In this document: one piece after another, positions 17,155 to 25,101 of the stretch
How the letters are laid out: every line of letters begins with the position of its first letter
How positions within the stretch are numbered: the stretch's first letter is position 1
Assembly (NCBI GenBank): GCA_030749225.1
Contig: JASMKO010000053.1
Location: forward strand, 1-51,674
Length of the DNA: 51,674 nucleotides
Source: Verrucomicrobiota bacterium
GTDB taxonomy: Bacteria > Verrucomicrobiota > Verrucomicrobiia > Limisphaerales > UBA1096
Reading direction: 5' to 3'
The notes under the pieces: model-generated
The model's database searches: none
What the model was told of the DNA's origin: nothing
What the model saw: the letters and a program-made list of their open reading frames with translations, nothing else
Translations under genes and position numbers: made by a program

Positions 17155-17178
17155 GTTGGGGGGGGAACGAGGCGGAAC

Positions 17179-17544
17179 ATGTTACAGCTTAGATCCAGAT
17201 TAAACGTGGCCGACAACTCCGGGGCCAAGAAGGCGTGGGCCATCGGTGTGCTTGGCATCCGCAAGGACACTGCTTCCGTCGGTGACGTGATCAAGGCCCA
17301 CGTGCGTGAGGCTGCGCCGGACGGCAACGTGAAAAAGGGCGAAGTCGTCAACGCTGTCGTGGTACGGACCAAGTCGCCGATCCGCCGGGCCGACGGCTCC
17401 GTGCTGCGGTTTGACTCGAACGCAATCGTGATTATTGACCCCGAGGGCAATCCGCGGGGCACGCGCATTTTTGGGCCGGTGGCCCGCGAGCTCCGGCAGA
17501 AGAAGTTCATGAAGATCATCTCACTGGCGCCGGAAGTCATCTGA
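17179..17544 (+). CDS. rplN: 50S ribosomal protein L14
   Basis: A 121-residue protein of usual length with the L14 signature: [19 protein letters not shown], then [20 protein letters not shown] and [28 protein letters not shown]. It forms part of the intersubunit bridge with 16S rRNA. Two bases separate it from rplX. Confidence 0.98.
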   Translation: MLQLRSRLNVADNSGAKKAWAIGVLGIRKDTASVGDVIKAHVREAAPDGNVKKGEVVNAVVVRTKSPIRRADGSVLRFDSNAIVIIDPEGNPRGTRIFGPVARELRQKKFMKIISLAPEVI

Positions 17545-17546
17545 AA

Positions 17547-17852
17547 ATGGGCAACAAGCGGCACATCAAGAAAGGCGACACCGTCTACGTCCTCTCCGGC
17601 AACGAACGGGGGCGAAGCGGCAAGGTCATCGACGTCCAGACCGCGAGCGAGCGCGTGGTGGTTGAGGGACTAAACATGGTCAAGAAGCACATCCGCAAAA
17701 ACCAGGACCAACCGCAGGGGGAAATCGCCGAGCGCGAGGGCACCATTCACTGGTCCAACGTGATGCGCGAGGATCGTTACCTGCGCAACCGGACGGTCGA
17801 GGAGGCTGCCAAAACCGAACAGGCCGACGACAAGGCCAAGTCTGAAGAATGA
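17547..17852 (+). CDS. rplX: 50S ribosomal protein L24
   Basis: A 101-residue protein with the KOW motif: HIKKGDTVYVLSGNERGRSGKV followed by VEGLNMVKKHIRKNQDQPQG. The C-terminus carries an extra charged tail (EEAAKTEQADDKAKSEE). It initiates assembly of the 50S subunit near the tunnel exit. Its last codons overlap the start of rplE by four bases. Confidence 0.96.
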   Translation: MGNKRHIKKGDTVYVLSGNERGRSGKVIDVQTASERVVVEGLNMVKKHIRKNQDQPQGEIAEREGTIHWSNVMREDRYLRNRTVEEAAKTEQADDKAKSEE

Positions 17853-18397
17853 TTCCCAGATTACAGGAAAAATATCAGCAAGAAATCCGCACCAAGCTAC
17901 GCGGGCTGGATAAGTACAAGAATGTCCACCAGGTGCCCACGATCGAGAAGATCGTGATCAACATGGGTGTAAGCCCCGAGTTGGGAAAAGAGGTGATGGG
18001 GGATGCGATGCGGGACCTGACCATCATCACCGGCCGCAAACCGACGTTGAACAAGGCCAAGGTCAGCGTGGCCAACTTCAAGCTGCGCAAGGGCATGACC
18101 ACCGGGTGCCGCGTGACGCTTCGTCGTCAGGGCATGTATGAGTTTCTCGACCGTTTGGTCGCCACCGCACTGCCCCGGATTCGGGATTTTCGCGGGGTGA
18201 AATCAACCGGGTTCGATGGCCACGGCAATTACTCCGTTGGCGTGGATGACCAGTCCATCTTCCCGGAGATCGACGTGGACAAGGTCAAGCACACACAGGG
18301 AATGGACATCACCATCGTCACCACTGCCCAGAACGACGACGATGCGTACGAGTTGTTGAAGGAATTTGGAATGCCGTTCGACGGCAAACGTAAATAG
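17849..18397 (+). CDS. rplE: 50S ribosomal protein L5
   Basis: A 182-residue protein with the expected L5 segments: PRLQEKYQQEIRTKL, IVINMGVSPELG, GRKPTLNKAKVSVANFKLRKGM and the RIRDFRGVKSTGFDGHGNYSVGVDDQSIFPEI loop region. Normal length. It binds 5S rRNA and contacts the 30S head. The start overlaps the rplX stop (ATGA). Confidence 0.98.
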   Translation: MIPRLQEKYQQEIRTKLRGLDKYKNVHQVPTIEKIVINMGVSPELGKEVMGDAMRDLTIITGRKPTLNKAKVSVANFKLRKGMTTGCRVTLRRQGMYEFLDRLVATALPRIRDFRGVKSTGFDGHGNYSVGVDDQSIFPEIDVDKVKHTQGMDITIVTTAQNDDDAYELLKEFGMPFDGKRK

Positions 18398-18404
18398 GTA
18401 AGTT

Positions 18405-18674
18405 ATGGCAAAAAAAGCCTGGATGGAGCGAAATAAGCGCAAGGCCAAGACGGTGGCCAAGTATGCGGCCAAGCGGGCCGAGTTAAAGGCCAGCGGCGAC
18501 TATGAGGCCCTGGCCAAGCTGCCGCGCGATGCCAGCCCGGTGCGGCTGGTCAACCGGTGTCAGGTCACCGGCCGGCGCCACGGGTATTTCCGCAAGTTCC
18601 GGGTGTCGCGGTTGACGTTCCGTGAGTTGGCCCGCTCGGGGATGATCCCCGGCGTGACCAAGGGAAGCTGGTAA
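18405..18674 (+). CDS. rpsN: 30S ribosomal protein S14 (long, zinc-free type)
   Basis: An 89-residue protein starting [17 protein letters not shown] and ending with RFRV-type sequence ([26 protein letters not shown]). It lacks the CxxC-CxxC zinc ribbon of the short S14, so it is the long form found in many Gram-negative bacteria; a lone Cys occurs in RCQVTGR. It has normal length and position between rplE and rpsH. Confidence 0.97.
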   Translation: MAKKAWMERNKRKAKTVAKYAAKRAELKASGDYEALAKLPRDASPVRLVNRCQVTGRRHGYFRKFRVSRLTFRELARSGMIPGVTKGSW

Positions 18675-18684
18675 GGAGATAGGC

Positions 18685-19068
18685 ATGGACCCGATCGCTG
18701 ATTTATTGACCTGCATCCGCAATGCCAACCAGGCGTTGAAGCCGGAAATATCCGTGCCCCACTCCCGGATCAAGGAGAGCGCGGTGCGAATTCTGAAGGA
18801 CGAGGGCTATCTGGAGTCGTTCAACGTCGAGGGCGACGTCAAGCGGAGCATCCGAATCCAACTCAAGTTTCAGGGCCGCAAGGGCATCATTTCTGGGCTG
18901 CAGCGAATCAGTAAGCCGGGGCTGCGCCTTTACACCTCCGCCAAGGACATTCCGCTCGTGTTGGGTGGTATGGGCATCGCGGTGGTAAGTACCCCGCAGG
19001 GACTGATGAGCGGACACGATGCCCGCCGGAAGAACCTCGGCGGCGAGCTGCTATTCAAGGTCTGGTAA
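18685..19068 (+). CDS. rpsH: 30S ribosomal protein S8
   Basis: A 127-residue protein following a strong AAGGAG site. Typical S8 segments are DPIADLLTCIRNANQA, IKESAVRILKDEGYLESF, the KPGLRLYTSAKDIPLVLGGMGI region and VVSTPQGLMSGHDARRKNLGG. Length is normal. It is a primary 16S rRNA binder, and in E. coli it is the regulator of its own operon. Confidence 0.97.
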   Translation: MDPIADLLTCIRNANQALKPEISVPHSRIKESAVRILKDEGYLESFNVEGDVKRSIRIQLKFQGRKGIISGLQRISKPGLRLYTSAKDIPLVLGGMGIAVVSTPQGLMSGHDARRKNLGGELLFKVW

Positions 19069-19076
19069 CGGAAACA

Positions 19077-19613
19077 ATGTCACGAGTCGGGAGCAAAACA
19101 ATTGAAGTGCCGGACAAGGTCAAGGTGGCTATCGCCGACGGCCATGTCTCGGTCGAGGGCCCCAAGGGCAAGTTGGAGATGGACATGCCCAGGCGCACCA
19201 GCGTCTCTCAGGAGGAGAACATGCTTAGCGTGGCACGCGACGGCGACGACCGTGAGGCCAAGGCGATGCACGGCCTCGGCCGCTCGCTGCTCAACAACAT
19301 GGTGGCTGGCGTGTCGGAGGGTTTCGTGAAGAAACTCGAGATCAACGGGGTAGGCTTCAAGGCCGCCGTCAGCGGCAGCACTGTCACCATGAACCTCGGG
19401 TACTCCCACCTGATCAAGTATGACCTGCCCGACCAGGTGAAAGTGTCTGTGGATAAGGACACCAGCGTCACCATCGAGGGGCCGGACAAGCAGAAGGTGG
19501 GTCTCGTGGCTGCCGAGTTGCGCGGATTCTATCCGGTGGAGCCGTACAAGGGCAAGGGTGTCAAGTATGCCGATGAGCACGTACGCCGCAAGGAAGGCAA
19601 AACGGTACAGTAA
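19077..19613 (+). CDS. rplF: 50S ribosomal protein L6
   Basis: A 178-residue protein of usual length with duplicated L6 folds: SRVGSKTIEVPDKVKVAI at the start, HGLGRSLLNNMVAGVSEGF in the middle, LEINGVGFKAAVSG, and the conserved GPDKQKVGLVAAELRGF followed by YKGKGVKYADEHVRRKEGK at the end. It starts 8 bp after rpsH. Confidence 0.97.
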   Translation: MSRVGSKTIEVPDKVKVAIADGHVSVEGPKGKLEMDMPRRTSVSQEENMLSVARDGDDREAKAMHGLGRSLLNNMVAGVSEGFVKKLEINGVGFKAAVSGSTVTMNLGYSHLIKYDLPDQVKVSVDKDTSVTIEGPDKQKVGLVAAELRGFYPVEPYKGKGVKYADEHVRRKEGKTVQ

Positions 19614-19651
19614 TTTTTAAAGCGGCCGCGGCTCGAGCCGGGGCAGGTGAA

Positions 19652-20008
19652 ATGAGAACTGACAAAAAACGGGATTTGATGAGACGCCGCCGGTGGCGCA
19701 TTCGCAAAAAAGTAGTGGGCACTGTCGGGCGCCCACGCATGAGCGTGCGTTTCACCCACAAGAACATCTACGTCCAGTTCATCGACGATGACGCCGGCAA
19801 CACTCTCGCCTCGGTTTCCACCCGGGCCAAGGCATCCGGCAGCCTGTCCGCCAACGTGGCCGGCGCCGGCGAGATCGGCAAGATTGCCGGGGAAGCGGCC
19901 AAGGCGGCCGGTATCACGACGGCCGTGTTCGACCGCAGCGGCGCCCGGTTTCACGGGAAAGTCAAGGCTTTGGCCGACGCGGCCCGCGAGGCAGGATTAC
20001 AATTATAA
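19652..20008 (+). CDS. rplR: 50S ribosomal protein L18
   Basis: A 118-residue protein with the L18 pattern: basic N-terminus (MRTDKKRDLMRRRRWRIRKK), GRPRMSVRFTHKNIYVQFIDDD and the C-terminal VFDRSGARFHGKVKALADAAREAGL. It binds 5S rRNA together with L5. The 38-bp gap after rplF is a little larger than elsewhere in the cluster and contains GCGGCCGC-type palindromic sequence. Confidence 0.97.
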   Translation: MRTDKKRDLMRRRRWRIRKKVVGTVGRPRMSVRFTHKNIYVQFIDDDAGNTLASVSTRAKASGSLSANVAGAGEIGKIAGEAAKAAGITTAVFDRSGARFHGKVKALADAAREAGLQL

Positions 20009-20016
20009 GGATCACC

Positions 20017-20826
20017 GTGGCAGAAGAACCGAATCAAAACGAGAGCACTCCCTCCGCTGAGGCACCGCAGGTCGCACCGAAACCGTCCGAGGCGAAACCC
20101 GCCTCGGGAGGCCAAGGCCAAGCGCTTGGCCAAGCGGGTCAGCGTCAGGGCGGCGGCGGCGGCCGATTCGGGGGTCCCGGCCAGCGCCAGGGCGGTGGTG
20201 GTGGTCGATTCGGAGGTCCCGGCCAACGCCAGGGTGGCGGTGGTCAGCGCGGCCGGTTTGGCAGAAACGACCAGCCTGACGACGGGTTTACCGAGAAAGT
20301 GATTTGCATCAACCGCTCAGCCAAGGTGGTCAAAGGTGGCCGCCGTTTCGGCTTCAGCGCCGTGGTGGTTGTGGGTGACAAAAAAGGCCGGGTTGGCATG
20401 GGGCAAGGAAAGGCCAACCAGGTCGCCGACTGCATCCGTAAGGCCAGCGAAAACGCGCGCACCCAGCTGCTTAACGTGACGCTGCGTGATACGACCATCC
20501 CCCACGAGATTTTGAGTCGGTACGACGGGGCCAAGGTACTGCTGCGTCCGGCCTCCGCCGGTACCGGGATCATCGCTGGCAAGACCGTCAGGGCCGTTTG
20601 CGAACTGGCTGGAGTGCGCAACATGCTCAGCAAGTCGCTTGGATCGAATAACCCAGTGAACGTGGCCAAGGCCACACTCCATGGCTTGCTTGAATTGCGT
20701 GACCGAAACGAAGTGATGAAGGCCCGTGGCAAAAACGTTGCGGAACCGGAGGTCGAAACCACCGCGGAACCGGCCGCCGACGCAGAGCCGGTGGCTGCGG
20801 AGGAACCAGCTGCCGCTGCAGAATAA
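20017..20826 (+). CDS. rpsE: 30S ribosomal protein S5 with Gly/Gln/Arg-rich N-terminal and acidic C-terminal extensions
   Basis: Begins with GTG at 20017, 8 bp after rplR. The S5 core (about residues 88-235) is complete: FTEKVICINRSAKVVKGGRR, FGFSAVVVVGDKKGRVGMG, RPASAGTGIIAGKTVRAVCE and NPVNVAKATLHGLLELR. The product has 269 residues instead of about 165. The N-terminal 87 residues hold two and a half copies of RQGGGGGRFGGPGQ (RGG-like), a style seen in RNA-binding proteins. The C-terminus is a run of Glu/Ala/Pro (AEPEVETTAEPAADAEP). The core is normal, so the gene is functional, and the extensions are an addition. A perfect iterated palindrome at 20124 encodes part of the N-terminal linker. 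Confidence 0.95.
   Translation: MAEEPNQNESTPSAEAPQVAPKPSEAKPASGGQGQALGQAGQRQGGGGGRFGGPGQRQGGGGGRFGGPGQRQGGGGQRGRFGRNDQPDDGFTEKVICINRSAKVVKGGRRFGFSAVVVVGDKKGRVGMGQGKANQVADCIRKASENARTQLLNVTLRDTTIPHEILSRYDGAKVLLRPASAGTGIIAGKTVRAVCELAGVRNMLSKSLGSNNPVNVAKATLHGLLELRDRNEVMKARGKNVAEPEVETTAEPAADAEPVAAEEPAAAAE
20124..20135. repeat. iterated palindrome GCTTGGCCAAGC, copy 4 (in rpsE)
   Basis: Exact copy within the S5 N-terminal extension. An overlapping larger palindrome GGCCAAGCGCTTGGCC (20117-20132) makes this a double site. Confidence 0.9.
20140..20262 (+). repeat. 42-bp tandem repeat in the rpsE 5' region
   Basis: Two full 42-bp units (20140-20181 and 20182-20223) and a partial third (to about 20262) encode RQGGGGGRFGGPGQ. 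The units differ mainly at third codon positions, so the protein sequence is being conserved or the copies are old. Confidence 0.85.
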
Positions 20827-20842
20827 AAAACCCTGACGAAAC

Positions 20843-21319
20843 ATGCGACTGCACGATTTAAAACCAGCTTTAGGCTCCAAGCGCCGGCGCAAGCGGATCG
20901 GCCGCGGCCCCGGAAGCGGCCGAGGAGGCCATACCAGCACCCGGGGCCAGAAGGGCCAGGGTTCCCGCTCCGGCTCCTCCACACGGCCTGGGTTTGAGGG
21001 CGGCCAGTTGCCGCTTGCCCGCAGCCTGCCCAAGCGTGGCTTCAATAATAAGCGGTTTGCCACCGTATACATCCCGGTCAACCTCGACAGCCTCAACCAT
21101 TTTGAGGACGGTGCACGAGTGGATGAGGCGGCGCTTCGCGACGTTGGCCTCGTGAACGGCCGGGGCGATGGGGTCAAGATTCTAGCCCGCGGTAAGCTGG
21201 AGAAAAAGCTCACCGTCTGCGCTGCCGCATTCAGTGCCAGCGCCCGGGCGGCCATCGAGGAAAAGGGTGGCACCTGCGACGATGCAGACAAGGGTGGTGC
21301 GGCTGTTTCAGAGGAATAG
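20843..21319 (+). CDS. rplO: 50S ribosomal protein L15
   Basis: A 158-residue protein with [43 protein letters not shown] and [17 protein letters not shown], which are L15 landmarks. The C-terminal [30 protein letters not shown] is also typical. It starts only 16 bp after rpsE, which leaves no room for rpmD (L30), normally between these genes. Confidence 0.96.
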   Translation: MRLHDLKPALGSKRRRKRIGRGPGSGRGGHTSTRGQKGQGSRSGSSTRPGFEGGQLPLARSLPKRGFNNKRFATVYIPVNLDSLNHFEDGARVDEAALRDVGLVNGRGDGVKILARGKLEKKLTVCAAAFSASARAAIEEKGGTCDDADKGGAAVSEE

Positions 21320-21352
21320 TTCTTGATTTTGATCGCCTGATGAACGCAACCG

Positions 21353-22744
21353 ATGGCCAGTGACAACTACATAACCCGCATGATCGCCGGGTTCCGGAAC
21401 TGCTTCAAGATTCCGGAGCTGAGCGAGCGGATTATCTTCACCCTCCTGGTGCTGGCGGTTTGCCGTTTGATCGCTTGGGTGCCGATCCCGGGATTGGATG
21501 GCGTGGTGTTGCAGGGCTACTTCGACCAGTTGCGCGAAGCGCAAAGCCAGGAAGGGATCGGTTTCATGGGCATGTACAGCATGTTCACCGGAGGTGCCTG
21601 GGAGCGGTGCTCCATCGGTGGCCTCGGGATCATGCCGTACATCAGCGCCACGATCATCTTGCAGTTGATGAGCCCGATCATTCCCCGGCTCTCCCGTCTC
21701 CAACGTGAGGACGGGGGGCGTGTCAAGATCATGCAGATTGGCCGGGTCATGACGTTGTTCCTCTGCCTCGGCCAGGGTTATGTCATGTCGCTCGGTTGGT
21801 TAAACCCGGGGACGGTATTTGGCAACTGGAGCGGCGGCCCATTGGTTCTGTTCCCCGGCGTTTGGTACCACTTACAGACCATGATGGCGCTCACCTGCGG
21901 CACGCTGCTGCTGATGTGGCTGGGCGAGCAGATCACCGAGCGGGGGATTGGCAACGGCGTCTCGCTGGTCATCACGATCGGCATTGTGGCGGATCTGCCA
22001 AGGGCGTTGCCGATGATCTGGGACATGTATGGGCCCGATTCGACCGGAGACCATGGTATGTTTGAGGGGATTTTCCTGGTACTTCTGCTGTTGGTGGTTG
22101 TCGCTGGGGTGGTCGCCGTGACCCAGGCCCAGCGCAAGGTGCCTGTGCAGCACGCCCAGCGCGCGGTGGGCCGCAAGGTGTACGCTGGGGGGAGTTCGTT
22201 CATGCCGCTGCGCGTCAACTACTCCGGCGTCATGCCGCTGATTTTTGCCCAGGCCATCCTGATGTTCCCCGGGATGGTGTTCAACGCATTGGGGGCTGAG
22301 TTTCCATTTTTCCTCCAGGCAGCGGCCTGGTTTCAGCCCCCGCATTTCTTTTACTACCTGACTTATGCGCTGATGATCATGTTTTTTGCCTACTTCTGGG
22401 TGGCGACCACGTTCAACGAGATCGAGATCGCCGACAACCTAAAGAAAAACGGTGGCTACATACCCGGCATCCGGCCGGGCAAGGCGACCAGCGACTTTTT
22501 GCACCGGACGATGAGCCGGATCACCTTTGCGGGTGCCACGTTTCTGGTGATCATCGCCCTTATCCCGATGTTGCTTGGTCAATGGCTGACCATTCCTTTC
22601 CAAGTGTCCCAGTTCTTTGGCGGGACGAGTATTTTGATTGCTGTGGGTGTCACGCTCGACACCATGCGGCAAATGGAGTCGTATCTGTTGATGCGGCATT
22701 ACGATGGATTTTTACGGAAGGGCCGCGTGCGTGGCCGCTTCTGA
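21353..22744 (+). CDS. secY: preprotein translocase subunit SecY
   Basis: A 463-residue inner-membrane protein with ten hydrophobic segments. SecY landmarks are FRNCFKIPELSERIIFTLLVLAV at the start, IMPYISATIILQLM, and GTLLLMWLGEQITERGIGNGVSLVITIGI. The QRKVPVQHAQRAVG loop, the NYSGVMPLIFAQAILMFP helix and the C-terminal MRQMESYLLMRHYDGFLRKGR are also present. It is the protein-conducting channel. The usual neighbour adk is missing from the 100-bp gap before map. Confidence 0.97.
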   Translation: MASDNYITRMIAGFRNCFKIPELSERIIFTLLVLAVCRLIAWVPIPGLDGVVLQGYFDQLREAQSQEGIGFMGMYSMFTGGAWERCSIGGLGIMPYISATIILQLMSPIIPRLSRLQREDGGRVKIMQIGRVMTLFLCLGQGYVMSLGWLNPGTVFGNWSGGPLVLFPGVWYHLQTMMALTCGTLLLMWLGEQITERGIGNGVSLVITIGIVADLPRALPMIWDMYGPDSTGDHGMFEGIFLVLLLLVVVAGVVAVTQAQRKVPVQHAQRAVGRKVYAGGSSFMPLRVNYSGVMPLIFAQAILMFPGMVFNALGAEFPFFLQAAAWFQPPHFFYYLTYALMIMFFAYFWVATTFNEIEIADNLKKNGGYIPGIRPGKATSDFLHRTMSRITFAGATFLVIIALIPMLLGQWLTIPFQVSQFFGGTSILIAVGVTLDTMRQMESYLLMRHYDGFLRKGRVRGRF

Positions 22745-22844
22745 CGCTGGTGGTGAAACAAGCCCCCAGCGGTTTGTTCCTTGATAGAAACCGGCCAAGC
22801 CTTGCCTTGGCTCTGGATGGGGCGAGACGACGCCCGGAGATGGC

Positions 22845-23624
22845 ATGATCCAGTTAAAGAAAGATCATGAGATCGGGGCCATGCGCTTAGCTGGCGGGGT
22901 GGCTTCCACCGTGCTACGCGAGGCGGCCGCATTCGTCCAGCCCGGCGTTACGACGCTGGAGATTGACCAGTTCGCTGGGGAGCGCATCCGCCATCATGGC
23001 GGCAAGAGCGCGTTCCTTGGTTACCGGAAGTATCCGTGCGAGATTTGTATTTCCGTCAATGAGGAGGTCGTGCACGGCTTGGCCTCGGGGCGGCAGGTGC
23101 AGTTCGGCGACATCGTCAGCCTCGATGTCGGGGTGCGTTACGACGGCTACATCGGCGACAACGCCACGACCGTGGCCGTCGGTGGATGCGATCCCGCTGT
23201 GCAGCGGTTGCTGGAAGTGACCGAGAACGCCTTGGACGAGGCACTTCGCGAAGCGCTGCCCGGAAACAAGGTCGTCGATATTTCGAGGGCTATCCAGAAT
23301 TGCGCCGAGGCCAACGGCTACAGCATCGTGCGGGAGTTTGTCGGGCATGGCGTGGGCAAGAAGGTTCACGAGGATCCGCAGATCCCGAATTTTGACGACG
23401 GTAGCCGTCGTTCTCCGGTCCTGAAGCCGGGGATGACACTGGCCATCGAGCCGATGATCAACCTTGGCCAACGGCACGTCGAGGTGCTGGAGGATGGCTG
23501 GACGGTGGTCGCTCGGGACGGGTTGCCATCGGCTCATTTTGAGCACACCATCCTCGTGACCGACGGTGAGCCGGAGATTTTGACATGCCCGGGAAACTTG
23601 CCATCCGAGCCGAGGGAATTGTGA
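22845..23624 (+). CDS. map: methionine aminopeptidase type I
   Basis: A 259-residue metalloprotease that removes the N-terminal Met of new proteins. All metal ligands are visible: Asp in SLDVGVRYDGYIGDNATT (two Asp), His in FVGHGVGKKVHEDP, Glu in LAIEPMINLG and Glu near the end in SAHFEHTILVTDGEPEIL. The substrate-site His is in EEVVHGLASG. It lacks an N-terminal zinc-finger extension, so it is a simple type Ia enzyme. Its last 40 bp overlap the infA-like gene in another frame. Confidence 0.96.
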   Translation: MIQLKKDHEIGAMRLAGGVASTVLREAAAFVQPGVTTLEIDQFAGERIRHHGGKSAFLGYRKYPCEICISVNEEVVHGLASGRQVQFGDIVSLDVGVRYDGYIGDNATTVAVGGCDPAVQRLLEVTENALDEALREALPGNKVVDISRAIQNCAEANGYSIVREFVGHGVGKKVHEDPQIPNFDDGSRRSPVLKPGMTLAIEPMINLGQRHVEVLEDGWTVVARDGLPSAHFEHTILVTDGEPEILTCPGNLPSEPREL

Positions 23625-23794
23625 GGGAAAAGCGCTCTCCGGCCACCTTCGTGGTGGAATTGGCCAACGGGCATCGGGTGTTTGCCCGGGTGTTGTCGAG
23701 ACAACGGGAACAGATGCCGGGCATTGAGCCCGGCGACAGGTTGAATTTGGAAATCTCGCCTGCTGACTTCAGCAACGGCGTGGTGGTTTTTTAG
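23585..23794 (+). CDS. infA: translation initiation factor IF-1 (divergent)
   Basis: A 69-residue protein with the IF-1 OB-fold pattern: AIRAEGIVREKRSPATFVVEL, then ANGHRVFARVLSRQREQMPG and IEPGDRLNLEISPADFSNGVVVF. This aligns with the usual EGxV, F-x-VEL-NGH, R-x-x-PGD and LS-x-x-D segments, but with many changes. The start is at 23585, inside the 3' end of map, which is needed to keep the EGIV strand; this makes a 40-bp overlap in a different frame. Its place directly before rpmJ and rpsM is the standard infA location, which supports the call. Confidence 0.85.
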   Translation: MPGKLAIRAEGIVREKRSPATFVVELANGHRVFARVLSRQREQMPGIEPGDRLNLEISPADFSNGVVVF

Positions 23795-23819
23795 GAAAAA
23801 AGAGAAACGAGTTTGAGAA

Positions 23820-23936
23820 ATGAAAGTACGCGCATCAGTAAAGCGGCTCTGCGAGCACTGCCGGATTATACGTCGGAAGGGCGTAGTCCGTGTCATCTGC
23901 AAGGCCAACCCCCGGCACAAGCAGCGCCAGGGCTGA
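23820..23936 (+). CDS. rpmJ: 50S ribosomal protein L36
   Basis: A 38-residue basic protein with [20 protein letters not shown] and the C-terminal [14 protein letters not shown]. Zinc ligands are visible: Cys-x-x-Cys (CEHC), then Cys in VICKANPRH and the His. This is the zinc-binding form. It lies between infA and rpsM, 18 bp before the latter, as expected. Confidence 0.97.
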   Translation: MKVRASVKRLCEHCRIIRRKGVVRVICKANPRHKQRQG

Positions 23937-23954
23937 CCGAAAGGAAATAGAACC

Positions 23955-24350
23955 ATGCCAAGAATCATAGGAGTCGACATCCCCCCAAACAAGCGCATTG
24001 ACATCGCGCTGCGGTACGTCTACGGCATCGGGCCGGGGATCGCATCGGAGATCGTCAAGAAAACCGGCATCGAGCCGGCCACCCGCGCGAAGGACCTGGA
24101 CGAGAAGCAGCTATCCAAGATCGTCCACGTAATTCAGGAGGGCGACTATCTGGTCGAGGGTGACCTGCGCCGCGAGCGCAGCCTCAACCTCAAGCGCCTG
24201 CAGAACATCAAGTCGTACCGCGGCCTGCGCCATGTACGCGGACTCCCCGTTCGCGGCCAGCGCACCTCCACCAACGCCCGCACCCGCAAGGGTAAAAAGA
24301 AGACCGTGGGTGCCCAGCGCAACCCCAACGCCAAGACCGGCATTCACTGA
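23955..24350 (+). CDS. rpsM: 30S ribosomal protein S13
   Basis: A 131-residue protein with [24 protein letters not shown], the [11 protein letters not shown] segment, and the conserved [31 protein letters not shown] region (here starting LQNIKSYRG). Length is normal. It forms the head of the 30S subunit and contacts the P-site tRNA. Confidence 0.97.
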   Translation: MPRIIGVDIPPNKRIDIALRYVYGIGPGIASEIVKKTGIEPATRAKDLDEKQLSKIVHVIQEGDYLVEGDLRRERSLNLKRLQNIKSYRGLRHVRGLPVRGQRTSTNARTRKGKKKTVGAQRNPNAKTGIH

Positions 24351-24366
24351 TTTATAGCTGATTATC

Positions 24367-25086
24367 ATGGCTGACAAAGAAAACCAACCGCAGCAACCCG
24401 AGGCCCAGCCGCCCGAGTCCGAAGCCAAGCAGGAAATCCCTGCCGCCGCCCCGGCGAAGGAAGCCTCTGCAACCAAGCCTAAGGCTGAAGCCAAGCCGAA
24501 AGCCAAGCCGAAAGCCAAGGCCAAGGATGAGGCCAAGGATGAGGCCAAGCCCAAAGCGAAGGCCAAGCCAAAGGCGAAGGATGGTGCCAAGGGCAAAGCC
24601 AAGGATGAGGCCAAGGGCAAGAAGGATAATTCAGATTCTGAGGAGGAGGAGACCAGCGTGGAAGCGCCTTCCGCACAGGAGTTGCTGACCAGCGACGATC
24701 CGACCCCGCAAAAGGTCATCAAGGCCAAGAAATCGAAAAACGTCCACTCCGGGATCGCTACTATTCTGGCCACGTTCAACAACACGCACGTCTCCCTTTC
24801 CGACAAGCAGGGCAACCTGATCGCTTGGTCCACGGCCGGGAAGAATGGCTTCCGAGGATCGCGCAAGAGCACTTCCTACGCCGCACAAAAGGTCGCGCAG
24901 GATGCCGCCCGCCGGGCCATGGCCCACGGCCTGAAAGAGATCGAGGTTCGGGTGAAGGGCCCCGGTTCCGGTCGTGAATCTGCCATTCGAGCCTTGCAGG
25001 CGGTGGGGCTTGAGATCACGTCCATTCGGGATGTCACCCCGATCCCGCACAACGGATGCCGTCCGAAGAAGCGGCGCAGGGTTTAA
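24367..25086 (+). CDS. rpsK: 30S ribosomal protein S11 with long Lys/Ala/Pro-rich N-terminal extension
   Basis: The C-terminal about 120 residues are standard S11: [21 protein letters not shown], then [36 protein letters not shown] and [19 protein letters not shown] at the end. The product is 239 residues, while S11 is usually about 130. The first about 115 residues are low complexity: Gln/Pro/Glu first, then a run of [11 protein letters not shown] and KGKAK units (about DNA 24475-24625) resembling histone H1-type tails, then an acidic stretch ([10 protein letters not shown]). The start has no usual S11 alternative further in, so the extension is probably translated. Confidence 0.94.
   Translation: MADKENQPQQPEAQPPESEAKQEIPAAAPAKEASATKPKAEAKPKAKPKAKAKDEAKDEAKPKAKAKPKAKDGAKGKAKDEAKGKKDNSDSEEEETSVEAPSAQELLTSDDPTPQKVIKAKKSKNVHSGIATILATFNNTHVSLSDKQGNLIAWSTAGKNGFRGSRKSTSYAAQKVAQDAARRAMAHGLKEIEVRVKGPGSGRESAIRALQAVGLEITSIRDVTPIPHNGCRPKKRRRV
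24475..24625 (+). repeat. imperfect Lys/Ala/Pro codon repeats in rpsK 5' region
   Basis: Short units such as GCCAAGCCGAAA and GCCAAGGATGAG recur, encoding KPKA and KDEA motifs. The array is imperfect and hard to phase exactly. Confidence 0.7.
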
Positions 25087-25101
25087 CCAGGAATTAAAGG
25101 C

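Noticed and set aside
20827-20842. Search for rpmD (L30) between rpsE and rplO
   Set aside because: Only 16 bp are available, so the gene cannot be there.
22745-22844. Search for adk between secY and map
   Set aside because: The 100-bp gap is too short for adenylate kinase and shows no relic.
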